A program made the position numbers and the translations under genes. DNA of 64,000 bases from contig OZ253476.1 of the NCBI GenBank assembly GCA_965261795.1, positions 248,001-312,000 of the forward strand. The letters are read 5' to 3'. The DNA comes from CBDCFV01 sp965261795. Its GTDB lineage: Bacteria > Chloroflexota > Dehalococcoidia > Lucifugimonadales > UBA3495. The notes below the pieces were generated by a model. The model did no database searches. It was not told where the DNA came from and saw only the letters and a list, made by a program, of their open reading frames with translations. Below, piece after piece: positions 18,068 to 26,280 of this stretch (positions are counted from its first letter, which is position 1; each line of letters starts with the position of its first letter).

Positions 18068-18567
18068 AGCAGGTCCCCAAGCCAAACCGGTCCAAGCCTA
18101 CTTTGCAGGACCCGACACCCCTACCCCCTCCACCCGGGCTCCGCCCTTGGTATTACAAATGGTGGTTCCTGATACCGGCTTTCATTTTCGGCTGGCCGGT
18201 ATGGATGGAATTTGGCTTCATCTCGCTATGGCCGGTGTGGCCGCTTCTCATCATCCGTTCGCCGTGGCATACGGCCTTCATTACGGGTACCCTGTCTTGG
18301 GCAATGTTGATATCCACCATTGGATGGATTGGGTTCCTGGCCGCTAAATCGGACACTTCCGTCAACCCGCTCGCCATGGCATTTCAGATAGCCCCTGGCA
18401 TTGCGCTAACCGTGTTGACTCAATACTTGTGGGCCAGGCACCGGGATCTGTCACAACCCTCCAACCGTTCCGGCGTCGAATCCGGCGACCCCGTCGAGGG
18501 GAGACCCGGTCGGAGGCGCAGGCGGCGCGGAGGCCGCCCGGGCAGGTCGTCCCGTCACCCGATGTGA
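17983..18567 (+). CDS. Predicted membrane protein, basic C-terminus
   Basis: The frame has a proline-rich N-terminal part, three hydrophobic segments (about residues 60-82, 88-115 and 128-148) and a very arginine-rich C-terminal tail that may bind nucleic acid or lipid. The first ATG (17983) overlaps the preceding gene by 85 bases; no good alternative start with a ribosome binding site is seen, though a TTG at 18103 is possible. The product family is not recognised. Confidence in the membrane part is higher than in the first 40 residues. Confidence 0.5.
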   Translation: MRGVRRGFHPRETPDTDAGVPPAVGPELEQVPKPNRSKPTLQDPTPLPPPPGLRPWYYKWWFLIPAFIFGWPVWMEFGFISLWPVWPLLIIRSPWHTAFITGTLSWAMLISTIGWIGFLAAKSDTSVNPLAMAFQIAPGIALTVLTQYLWARHRDLSQPSNRSGVESGDPVEGRPGRRRRRRGGRPGRSSRHPM

Positions 18568-18629
18568 CATGCGGCGCTGTTCGTCTTTGAGCGGAGTCTG
18601 CTTCACATCCAACCAATCAAATCAGCCGG

Positions 18630-19073
18630 TTAAAGACATACCCGTGCAGTCGTTTCGGCTACTGGTTGGCCGTCCTGATTCTCCATCACCACCCGGCAGC
18701 GCACGACCTTGCGGCCATCGTCAATCCCCTTGTCCACGACCTCTCCGGTAAGAGTGACAGTGTCCCCTGCCCTTACCGGCGCCATAGTCTCAACGTTGAG
18801 GCCGCTGCCGCTAGCCATAAGGCCCGTTATCGGGAACGCCTTCTCCAACAACTCGAACACGTAAGCGCACAGCGCCGCGGCGGGCGCGGGGTTGCCGGTG
18901 GAAGCTTCCACTTGGGGATACGCTTCGTCAGATACGGAATCATCCGAGGCAGGAGACAACAAGCTGTAAAACCCGGCGATGGTGTCGTCAGTCTCAGACT
19001 TGACCAGAATGGGCAACTGGTCGCCGGGGAAAACCGTGTCAAAGGTAACAGTCTTTGCCCATAGCCTGGCCAT
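18630..19073 (-). CDS. MaoC/hotdog-fold dehydratase-like protein
   Basis: The 147-residue protein has the layout of hotdog-fold acyl-CoA hydratases: an N-terminal strand region, a central helix LCAYVFELLEKAFPITGL, and a C-terminal VRAGDTVTLTGEVVDK stretch that is typical of MaoC-like proteins. The D-x4-H catalytic pair of classical MaoC hydratases is not evident. It may act on a CoA thioester or only bind one. It is alone and divergent from the PIG-L gene. Confidence 0.6.
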   Translation of the reverse strand: MARLWAKTVTFDTVFPGDQLPILVKSETDDTIAGFYSLLSPASDDSVSDEAYPQVEASTGNPAPAAALCAYVFELLEKAFPITGLMASGSGLNVETMAPVRAGDTVTLTGEVVDKGIDDGRKVVRCRVVMENQDGQPVAETTARVCL

Positions 19074-19163
19074 AGGTTTTCCTCTTGGTGTGCGGTTGAG
19101 GTGGCTACTGAGGTTATCCTACGCTAGCATCCCTGCCGGTCGCCCGCAACAACAAATCAAATT

Positions 19164-19252
19164 ATTGTCTGAATCGGGATTAAAGGATTCACAGGATGAA
19201 TCGGTCCCCAACCTGAAAATCCTGAAATCCGGTAAATCCTGATTCAGACAAT
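19164..19252. repeat. Intergenic inverted-repeat element, copy 1
   Basis: The element has perfect 12-bp arms ATTGTCTGAATC and GATTCAGACAAT and an interior built from short blocks such as AATCCTG and AGGATT that can pair with each other. A second, imperfect copy lies at 35193-35284. It sits between divergent genes. Confidence 0.75.
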
Positions 19253-19323
19253 CTCACCCACCAGCCGTCAGCGACGGAAAGCGCCCTATGCTAAACTGGC
19301 TCAAATAAATGGAGGAACGGCCT

Positions 19324-20037
19324 ATGATGGACCATGAACAACCAACGCGGCGCGCAATGGTGGTGGTCGCGCACCCGGACGACGCGGAGTGGATATGCGC
19401 GGGCACGGTGGCGAAGTGGTGCGCCGAGGGTTGGGAAGTGGTCTACGTTCTTTGCACCGACGGCAGCAAAGGCAGCGAAGATCCGGAGATGACCGGCGAG
19501 GAACTGGCTCGGATACGAGAGGCAGAGCAACGGGAAGCCTGCCGGGTATTGGGAGTGAAAGAAGTGGTGTTCTTGGGGTATCCCGACTCCCACCTGGAGC
19601 CAACCATCGAACTGCGCAAGGACTTGACCCGGGAAATAAGGCGGCACCGCCCCGATGTGATCGTTGCCGAAAGCCCTGCACGAAACATTGCCGAGGGCTA
19701 CTATGTGGCCCACCCCGACCATCTGGCGGCCGGCGAGGCTACGCTGGCGGCAGTCTACCCGACGGCCCGGGACCGGCTTACTTTCCCGGAACTCCTCGAG
19801 GAAGGACTGGAACCGCACAAGGTTAAAGAAGTCTGGATAGGCGGCGGCGGGGAAGGTTCGGATATGTTCATCGACGTTTCGGACCACATGGAAACGGCGA
19901 TGGAGGCGTTGAAAGCCCACCAGTCCCAGGTTAACGAGGAAGATGCAGACAAATACTTCCCTCAAGGCCGCGCCGACACCGCCAAGAAAGTGGGCTGGGA
20001 GTACGCCGAGGCCTTCAAAGTAATCCGCTTGGGATAA
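19324..20037 (+). CDS. PIG-L family N-acetylglucosaminyl deacetylase-like
   Basis: The 237-residue protein has the LmbE/PIG-L zinc motif AHPDDAE near its N-terminus, and the AHPDHLAAGEA motif near residues 135-145 that supplies the third zinc ligand. The family removes acetyl groups from GlcNAc-type substrates, for example in mycothiol or bacillithiol synthesis, or acts on other amide substrates. The ATG at 19324 follows GGAGG by 8 bases; the frame is open to 19309. A mycothiol link is possible because a maleylpyruvate-isomerase-like gene lies at 50 kb, but this is weak. Confidence 0.85.
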   Translation: MMDHEQPTRRAMVVVAHPDDAEWICAGTVAKWCAEGWEVVYVLCTDGSKGSEDPEMTGEELARIREAEQREACRVLGVKEVVFLGYPDSHLEPTIELRKDLTREIRRHRPDVIVAESPARNIAEGYYVAHPDHLAAGEATLAAVYPTARDRLTFPELLEEGLEPHKVKEVWIGGGGEGSDMFIDVSDHMETAMEALKAHQSQVNEEDADKYFPQGRADTAKKVGWEYAEAFKVIRLG

Positions 20038-20100
20038 ACCTGCAAGGCTCTGCTCCCCCGCGAAACTCGGCGATCTCTGCGTTGAAAAGGAGGTAAACCA

Positions 20101-20859
20101 ATGACATCCAACGGAAGGGTTGCAATCGTGACAGGCGCAGGCACCGGGGTTGGCAAGGCTTGCTCCTTGGCGCTCCTGCGGGACGGCTACTCCGTAGCGT
20201 TAGCCGGACGCCGCATCGAACCCTTAGAGTCAACCGTTGCCGATGCGGGAGAAGACGGATCGAGGAGCATAGTTGTTCCCACCGACGTTGGTAACCCTGA
20301 ATCGGTCCGGGCACTATTCGAAAAGACCATGCAAGCCTTCGGCAGGCTCGACGTCTTGTTCAATAACGCGGGTTCCGGCGCCCCGCCCATCAACATGGAA
20401 GACCTGACCTATGAGCAATGGCAGAGGGTGGTGGACGCCAACCTCACCGGCGTTTTCCTCTGCACCCAGGAAGCCATCAAGATAATGAAAAACCAGGAAC
20501 CAATGGGCGGCCGCATCATCAACAACGGCTCCGTGTCAGCCTACTCTCCCCGTCCCAACAGCGCTCCCTACACCGCCACCAAGCACGGCGTAGCCGGCCT
20601 GACCAAGTCCACCGCCTTGGACGGGCGCAAATACAACATCGCTTGCAGCCAGATCGACATCGGCAACGCCGCCACCGAGATGACCGCACCAATGGAGACC
20701 GGCGCCCTTCAAGCCCACGGCGCAGTTGTCCCCGAACCCCGCTTCGACGTTAACCACGTTGCCGACTCCGTCGTCTATATGGCTAACCTCCCTCTCGACA
20801 CCAACGTCCAGTTCATGACCATCATGGCCACGAAGATGCCCTTCCTGGGGAGAGGATAA
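20101..20859 (+). CDS. Short-chain dehydrogenase/reductase
   Basis: The 252-residue protein has the cofactor motif TGAGTGVGKA, the NNAG motif, a catalytic Ser in NNGSVSAY, and Y-x3-K in APYTATKHG. This is a classical SDR using NAD(H) or NADP(H). It has an AAAGGAGGT ribosome binding site and follows the PIG-L gene by 63 bases on the same strand. The C-terminal part differs from FabG in lacking the usual end, so the substrate is open. Confidence 0.88.
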   Translation: MTSNGRVAIVTGAGTGVGKACSLALLRDGYSVALAGRRIEPLESTVADAGEDGSRSIVVPTDVGNPESVRALFEKTMQAFGRLDVLFNNAGSGAPPINMEDLTYEQWQRVVDANLTGVFLCTQEAIKIMKNQEPMGGRIINNGSVSAYSPRPNSAPYTATKHGVAGLTKSTALDGRKYNIACSQIDIGNAATEMTAPMETGALQAHGAVVPEPRFDVNHVADSVVYMANLPLDTNVQFMTIMATKMPFLGRG

Positions 20860-20971
20860 AACGAGCGGGGCAGGAGTCACGCTGCGGCCTCGCCTTCAAC
20901 CGGGCCCCCAACGTGACTTCATCACTATCCGTAGTTGCATAGGAAATGACAGAGGGCAGACCGTCAATCGT

Positions 20972-21441
20972 TCATTCTGGGGGACGGGCTGATTCATCAG
21001 ATTCGCCGGATAAAAACTGCTCAACTTCCAGTGTCATTGGAAGCATTAACACGCCGTTCACTTCACGACCAAATTTCGCCAAAGCCTGTCTTTCCCGGCG
21101 TCGTTGCTCCCGTCGTCCCTCAGATTTAAGTTTTTTCACTGCTGCTGGAATTAGTAGTACCATGCGACCTAACGCCTCAACAGAAATGGTGATGAATACG
21201 GCTGTACCGGCGGCTACACCATAGACATCGGCCAGTACGGAGACGTCGGTGGGCCTTTCTTGGTCTAAAACACTGACTTGGATATAGCGCCGTTAAGCCA
21301 CCCAAGAAACACGCTGATTTTGCGATCCTCATATTTGGAAGATGGGAAAGGCGACTTCTCAACGTACACAGTATCGCCCAGATTCATAGCTATTTCTAAG
21401 GCCATCTTCCCAACATCCTGCGGTGCCAGTCTAATGGTCAT
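20972..21441 (-). pseudogene. Conserved-looking protein with one-base frameshift
   Basis: A 58-residue frame from ATG at 21441 (start MTIRLAPQDVGKMALEIAM) stops at a TAG at 21265-21267, right after a TTTT run. In the neighbouring frame the sequence goes on as LDQERPTDVSVLADVYGVA, has a hydrophobic segment GTAVFITISVEALG and VLLIPAAV, then a basic helix SEGRREQRRRERQA, and ends at 20972. Joined, they form a plausible protein of about 157 residues with one membrane segment. One lost T explains the break. Function unknown. Confidence 0.55.
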
Positions 21442-21525
21442 CGCCAGTCGCTTTTACCTTTCCCGCTGATCGTCTATTTGCTCCTGTAGGCGAGTTTTGC
21501 AGCCATCGTGGACTTCCTGCCAAAG

Positions 21526-22302
21526 TCACCCCGGCTTGTGCGCCACAACCTTAACGCTGGCGACGTTCATCGGCACGCCCTCCTCATCGCACTTGACCGT
21601 TTCCTCCGTCAAGACAATGTCAACGAAACCGGCGCGCTCCAAGCGGCCCAAGTACACGCTGCGGCTTTCGGCGCCGGCAATGCACGATGCCCAAGCCTCC
21701 GGGTCGGTCCTGGCCGGGCCTTCTTCGGTGATGGACAGCATATCGGAGATGTGGACACGGCCTCCGGCGGCCAGAACCCGGAAAGCCTCTTGAAACACGG
21801 CGTCCTTGTCCGGCGAAAGGCAGACCACACAGTTGGAGATAACCACGTCCATGCTTGCGTCGGGCAAGGGCATGTTTTCCATGTCGCCCTTGACGAACTC
21901 CACGTTGTCGATGCCCAGCTTAGCTTGGTTGGCCCGCGCCAACGTCAGCATGTCGTCGGTCATGTCCAACCCGGTAACGTGTCCCTCCGACCCCACCTGT
22001 TGGGATGCCAGGAAGCAGTCGATGCCCCCGCCTGACCCCAAGTCCAATACCCTTTCCCCAAGCCGTAATCCCGCCAAGGCGGTCGGGTTGCCGCAACCGG
22101 CCGACGCGGCGATGGACTCGGCGGGCAACCCGGCAAGCTGCCCTTCGTTGTATAGGCGCAGTGCCCGGTCGACGTCCGACGGACTGCAACAGGCAGCGTC
22201 TGTAGTCTCATCGGCTACTTGCGCCAACTCGATCACTCCCTTGGCGCGGTCCCCGTAGCGTTCCCTTACCAACCGTTTGATCTCGTCTGATTGGGTAGTC
22301 AA
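21526..22302 (-). CDS. arsM: Arsenite methyltransferase ArsM
   Basis: The 258-residue protein has the SAM-binding motif DLGSGGG (87-93), the CCS pair (C38, C39), C158 in ISNCVVCLSPDK and C207 in ASCIAGA, matching the cysteines that bind As(III) in ArsM. It methylates arsenite stepwise to volatile or less bound forms in the cytoplasm. The start is TTG at 22302, chosen because AAGGAGG lies six bases upstream. The gene stands alone; no ArsR operator was recognised. Confidence 0.9.
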   Translation of the reverse strand: MTTQSDEIKRLVRERYGDRAKGVIELAQVADETTDAACCSPSDVDRALRLYNEGQLAGLPAESIAASAGCGNPTALAGLRLGERVLDLGSGGGIDCFLASQQVGSEGHVTGLDMTDDMLTLARANQAKLGIDNVEFVKGDMENMPLPDASMDVVISNCVVCLSPDKDAVFQEAFRVLAAGGRVHISDMLSITEEGPARTDPEAWASCIAGAESRSVYLGRLERAGFVDIVLTEETVKCDEEGVPMNVASVKVVAHKPG

Positions 22303-22365
22303 AGTTTTCCTCCTTGTAGCGCACAACGTTTAATGAATGTTCTCCCTGCAAACTATGAGCGGTAA

Positions 22366-22761
22366 TCAACTCAGGCGGTCCAGGCCGGGACAAGCGTCGA
22401 ATCCATGATCAAAGCTGAGAATGCGAGTTATTCCGGCGCCGCGCATAACCGCCACATGCAGGGCATCCCGAGCGGAGAGCCCACTTATAGAGCCTATGAG
22501 TGATCTGGCAGTCCGAATATCGGACATGCCAAAGGTCAGAACATCATCGGTAATCGAGTCCAGCGCCTCACAAGCTATGTCGATGATCTCCACCCGGTTT
22601 ATTGATGTGTAGCGATGAAGTATCTCTTGGTAGACTTCCACATCGGTAACAAATCGTTCTTCGGACTGCACCAATTGCGCTAAGAGCGAGATGGTCTTGT
22701 CTTTGTTTGGATGCGGCGCTCCCACTAAGTACATTGGTACGTTGGAATCGACAAAAATCAA
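22366..22761 (-). CDS. PIN-domain ribonuclease toxin, VapC-like
   Basis: The 131-residue protein has the PIN-domain acidic residues D5 (FVDSNV), E46 (VYQE), D99 (SARDALH) and D118 (SFDHGFD). These coordinate magnesium for RNA cleavage. The start overlaps the stop of the antitoxin gene by four bases (ATGA), the usual VapBC coupling. Target RNA unknown. It appears intact, unlike the HigBA module at 59-60 kb. Confidence 0.85.
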   Translation of the reverse strand: MIFVDSNVPMYLVGAPHPNKDKTISLLAQLVQSEERFVTDVEVYQEILHRYTSINRVEIIDIACEALDSITDDVLTFGMSDIRTARSLIGSISGLSARDALHVAVMRGAGITRILSFDHGFDACPGLDRLS

Positions 22762-23003
22762 GGGAGACGATAACCTGATTCGATTTCTTCGAGGATCACG
22801 TCAATGTCCGCGGTGGGGAACTCGTACTGAGACGCCTTGGCGATGGCTCGAAGTTTGGCTTCGACAGTCCCGGAATAGCCATCTTTCGCCTTACGCAGCT
22901 CTTGGTGGACCCATTCAGCAACGGTTAGTCGTTGTTTCCGGGCAACGCCCTCGATCTCAAGATATTCCTCATCACTCAGGATGATTTGTAGCCGTTTCGT
23001 CAT
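22758..23003 (-). CDS. RHH-type antitoxin, VapB-like
   Basis: The 81-residue protein starts with TKRLQIILSDEEYLEIEGVARKQ, typical of ribbon-helix-helix or CopG-like antitoxins, and has an acidic C-terminus that would block the toxin. The ATG at 23003 is preferred; the frame is open to 23042 with no better signal. It lies immediately upstream of the PIN toxin and overlaps it by four bases. It would repress its own promoter. Confidence 0.75.
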   Translation of the reverse strand: MTKRLQIILSDEEYLEIEGVARKQRLTVAEWVHQELRKAKDGYSGTVEAKLRAIAKASQYEFPTADIDVILEEIESGYRLP

Positions 23004-23124
23004 AGTTGCGTTAGTATGGTTCTCACGTAGTAAATTAGTCAAATACCAGCGTGAGAACCTAAGTGCGGCGGGAGTTTTTCAGACAGGCCTTCAGTATCAC
23101 GTATGCATCTGACGGCCTGCACTA

Positions 23125-24771
23125 TCACTGGCTGGACTCTTCCCTGATGAGCCGCCTCAGCACCTTGCCCGCCGCGCTTACCGGCAATTGGTCCCTCAGT
23201 TCCACCACCCGGGGCACCTTGTAAGCTGCGAGTTCACGGCGGCAATGGGCGATGATTTCCTGCCGGGCCGCATCATCGGGACCAAGTCCGTGGCCTTCCT
23301 TGAGGACTACTACCGCTTTGACTGTCTCGCCGCGATAGTCGTCGGGCACTCCTGTAACCGCCGCGCCTCGGACCTGGGGGTGGTTGTAGAGCGCCTCTTC
23401 CACTTCCCTGGGCCAGACCTTGAAACCGGCGGCGTTGATAACGTCTTTCTTGCGGTCAACTATGTGAAAGTAGCCGTCCTCGTCCATGTGGGCAAGGTCC
23501 CCAGTGTAAAGCCAGCCGTCCCGCAGCACGCCGGCGGTTTCCTCCGGTTTGTTCCAGTACCCTGCCATCACCTGCGGTCCGTTCAATATCAACTCGCCAA
23601 TCTCGCCCACCGGCAACACTTCCAACCCGTCGTCGGCATCGACGATGCGCGCCGCAGTATCGGGAAGGGGAACGCCGATGGAGCCACCCTTCGCCCTTTG
23701 AACCGGGTTGGCGTGGGTGAGAGGGGACGTCTCGGTCAGGCCGTACCCTTCAATCAAGACTTCGTGGCCCACCATTTTGTCGAAGGCCTCCTTGACCGCC
23801 GCCGGCAGAGGCGCGGCGCTGGTGCGGCTGGGCCGCAGGGAGGAAAGGTCGTAACCGGAGACTTCCGGCAGGTTGAGGATGGCCAGGTACATTGTCGGCA
23901 CGCCAAGGAAGCGTGTGGCCCGGTAGTCCTGGATGGCCCGCAGCACGCCCTTGGCGTTGAACCGCCGGAACAACACTATGGTTGCGCCCGATGCCAGCGG
24001 GACGTTCATGGCCCCGGCAATGCCTCCAATGTGGAAGAGGGGCAGCGCAGTAATAAACGTCTCGTTGCCCTCCTTGTAGTCGAACCATCGCCGGAACTGG
24101 AGGGTGTTGGCGACCATGTTGTAGTGGCTCAGCATGGCCCCCTTGGGCGTGCCGGTGGTGCCACCGGTGTAGCACAAAAGGGCCAAGTCTTCCCGTGGAA
24201 CAATTCCGGGGCTGCAGAAACCGCCGTCAGGCAGCGATTGGGCTTCAATCAGCGCCTCCATGGACAGGACTTCCGCTGAGTGCGCCAAAGCCTCGGGCGT
24301 AGCACTGGTCACTATGACCCGCTCTAACACCGTCTCGTGGAGCGCGTCCTGCACCACGGGGTACAGGTCCGCGTCGCAAAGAATTGTCCTGGCCCCGGAG
24401 TCCTGGAGTTGGTGGGCCAATTCCTGCTCGCGGTACATGGGATTGCAGGGGACGATAACCGCGCCGGCCTTCAATATGCCGTAAAACCCGACGACCAGCG
24501 CGGGACAGTTCTGCATGAAATAAGCGACCCGGTCCCCCTTGGCGATTCCTAACCCGATCAGCGCCGCCGCGAAACGGTCGGATGCTTCATCCAAGGCTTC
24601 ATAGGTCATCCGTGAGAGTTCCCGCTCACCTTCACCGTCGTAGTAAATCAACACGGCGCGGTCTGAGAACCGCGCCGCTGATTGCTTGAGGAGCCGGTGC
24701 AACGGGACTTGGGGGAAGGACAACCGCGCCGGCATCCCGGCGGGGTAGTGTTGCAGCCAGGACTGGCTCAT
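23125..24771 (-). CDS. AMP-dependent acyl-CoA ligase
   Basis: The 548-residue protein is full length for the ANL superfamily. It has the P-loop-like CYTGGTTGTPKGAML, the EGYGLTETSPL motif, the YTGDLAHMDEDGYF hinge and the C-terminal GKVLRRLI lysine. It makes acyl-CoA from a carboxylic acid, ATP and CoA, most like long-chain fatty-acid ligases. It lies 32 bases after the beta subunit of the ferredoxin oxidoreductase, in one operon, suggesting that the acid and its CoA ester belong to the same pathway. Confidence 0.9.
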   Translation of the reverse strand: MSQSWLQHYPAGMPARLSFPQVPLHRLLKQSAARFSDRAVLIYYDGEGERELSRMTYEALDEASDRFAAALIGLGIAKGDRVAYFMQNCPALVVGFYGILKAGAVIVPCNPMYREQELAHQLQDSGARTILCDADLYPVVQDALHETVLERVIVTSATPEALAHSAEVLSMEALIEAQSLPDGGFCSPGIVPREDLALLCYTGGTTGTPKGAMLSHYNMVANTLQFRRWFDYKEGNETFITALPLFHIGGIAGAMNVPLASGATIVLFRRFNAKGVLRAIQDYRATRFLGVPTMYLAILNLPEVSGYDLSSLRPSRTSAAPLPAAVKEAFDKMVGHEVLIEGYGLTETSPLTHANPVQRAKGGSIGVPLPDTAARIVDADDGLEVLPVGEIGELILNGPQVMAGYWNKPEETAGVLRDGWLYTGDLAHMDEDGYFHIVDRKKDVINAAGFKVWPREVEEALYNHPQVRGAAVTGVPDDYRGETVKAVVVLKEGHGLGPDDAARQEIIAHCRRELAAYKVPRVVELRDQLPVSAAGKVLRRLIREESSQ

Positions 24772-24803
24772 CGTTGACCTCTGTTGACCTCTTCGGAATG
24801 AAA

Positions 24804-25667
24804 TTATGCGGCTGAGCCGCGTTCCAGCTTTCCAAGCATGTCGTCCAAGTCCTGAACGTACTCATCCATTAGCAGGATGTCCTCTTCCTTCAGGTGGGCG
24901 TACCGCCGTTGCGACGCCACGTACTCTTCTACCGTGTTCTTCCGGGGGATTCTCTGCCGACGGAAAACGCCATCTTTCCACTCGTACAACGGCCACATGC
25001 CTGAGTTGACCGCCAAGCGGGACACCTCGATGCCTTTGTCGTCGTCGTAGCCCCAGGACGGGTTACACGGAGTGAGAATCTGGATGAAGGCAGGCAACCG
25101 GCTGAGGCTGTTCTTTATCTTCCGGTCTAAGTCCTGCGGATGGGACGTGGAGGCCGTCGCCACGTAGGCGGCGCCGCTGTACATGAGCATCAGCGGGAAG
25201 TGCTTGGGGTGGCGCAGCTTGCCCGACGGGCGCACACCGGTGCGGGCCAGCGGGTGGGTGCTGCCGGTGGCGTGGCTGCCGCTGGCGGCGTGGGCTTGGT
25301 TGTCGCAGACCACGTGAAGGTACTTGTAACCCTGCTGGAACGCCGTCGCCAGGTCCTCCAAGCCGAGGTCTACCTGCCCGTCGCCGTCGATGACCACGAT
25401 GGGCCGGCTGATGCCCCGGATTTCCATTGCCGTAAGCATCCCGACTATGCCGCTGTCGTGGGTGCCCAAGCCGCTGCGCTGGAGGAAGTCCCGGCCAATG
25501 CCGCAGCCTTGCCCGAAAATAATTGGGTCTTCGTCCTTCAAATAATCGAACACGGTCTGCATCACCAGCCGGGTCGCCAGGTTCTCTGGGCATCCCGGAC
25601 ACTGGTTGGCGGTGATGTTCATGTGGACCCGTTTATCTTCGGTCTCCATCACCATTTTTATAGGCAT
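24804..25667 (-). CDS. 2-oxoacid:ferredoxin oxidoreductase, beta subunit
   Basis: The 287-residue protein is the thiamine-diphosphate-binding subunit: NQCPGCPEN (C23, C26) at the start, IFGQGCGIGRD, then DGDGQVDLG followed about 25 residues later by CDNQAHAASG. The last of these takes the place of the usual DN-x-x-Y-x-M-T-G-G-Q, so the active site is diverged. With alpha and gamma/delta subunits encoded upstream it should oxidise a 2-oxoacid to acyl-CoA and reduce ferredoxin. AGGGAG precedes the ATG. A small membrane protein gene separates it from the alpha subunit gene. Confidence 0.85.
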   Translation of the reverse strand: MPIKMVMETEDKRVHMNITANQCPGCPENLATRLVMQTVFDYLKDEDPIIFGQGCGIGRDFLQRSGLGTHDSGIVGMLTAMEIRGISRPIVVIDGDGQVDLGLEDLATAFQQGYKYLHVVCDNQAHAASGSHATGSTHPLARTGVRPSGKLRHPKHFPLMLMYSGAAYVATASTSHPQDLDRKIKNSLSRLPAFIQILTPCNPSWGYDDDKGIEVSRLAVNSGMWPLYEWKDGVFRRQRIPRKNTVEEYVASQRRYAHLKEEDILLMDEYVQDLDDMLGKLERGSAA

Positions 25668-25744
25668 GACTTTCTCTCCCTGTCAGTTCCCCATGCTTGT
25701 CCCTTTGAAAAGGGGCCCACGGAGGATTGATGTGTCATTATGGA

Positions 25745-26227
25745 TTATAACGTTTCCTGCTGCTCCACGCTTGGAGCAGGCTCGTCAAAAGGCCTGTTGT
25801 CCTTCTCCGCCGCCATGCGGCGATTGTTCCACGCCTCCCATTTCGCCCTCTCTTCGGCGCGACCCTCCTCACGACGCTTCTCACGTGTCCTTTTAAGACG
25901 TTCTTCAAGGCTTCTTGCCAATACCATGGTATACTTCCATACCTCGGCGATTATGATGGCGGTCCCGGCGGAGGTTGCGATAATTGTCGCGGACTCCTGC
26001 CATACCGTAACTGTGGACTCCAACGGGCTTTTATTTTGAAGAATCGCTCTCCAAACCACCAGTCCTATGCCGGCTATTGACTGAACGATGAAAAGGGTGA
26101 AGTAAAGGTTCTTCGTTCCCCTTTCTACGCTCCAGATTGATTCCCTGTCGTTTTTTGAGCCGCAACCGTCTTCGCGGTCCGTCTCTAGGTTGTCCGTGCT
26201 AATCCTCCGTTTCCTTCTTTCCCACAC
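25745..26227 (-). CDS. Two-span membrane protein with charged tail
   Basis: The 160-residue protein has two membrane segments (about residues 40-60 and 75-100) and a C-terminal tail rich in Arg, Glu and Lys that should form a coiled coil (LEERLKRTREKRREEGRAEERAKWEAW). I do not recognise the family. It interrupts the alpha-beta order of a ferredoxin oxidoreductase operon, with gaps of 53 and 77 bases. It may be a late insertion or an accessory protein. Confidence 0.6.
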   Translation of the reverse strand: MWERRKRRISTDNLETDREDGCGSKNDRESIWSVERGTKNLYFTLFIVQSIAGIGLVVWRAILQNKSPLESTVTVWQESATIIATSAGTAIIIAEVWKYTMVLARSLEERLKRTREKRREEGRAEERAKWEAWNNRRMAAEKDNRPFDEPAPSVEQQETL

Positions 26228-26280
26228 GGCCGGTTGTCAACGGCCGTCGTTGAGCTGGACGTGGGCCGAAACCCATCATT

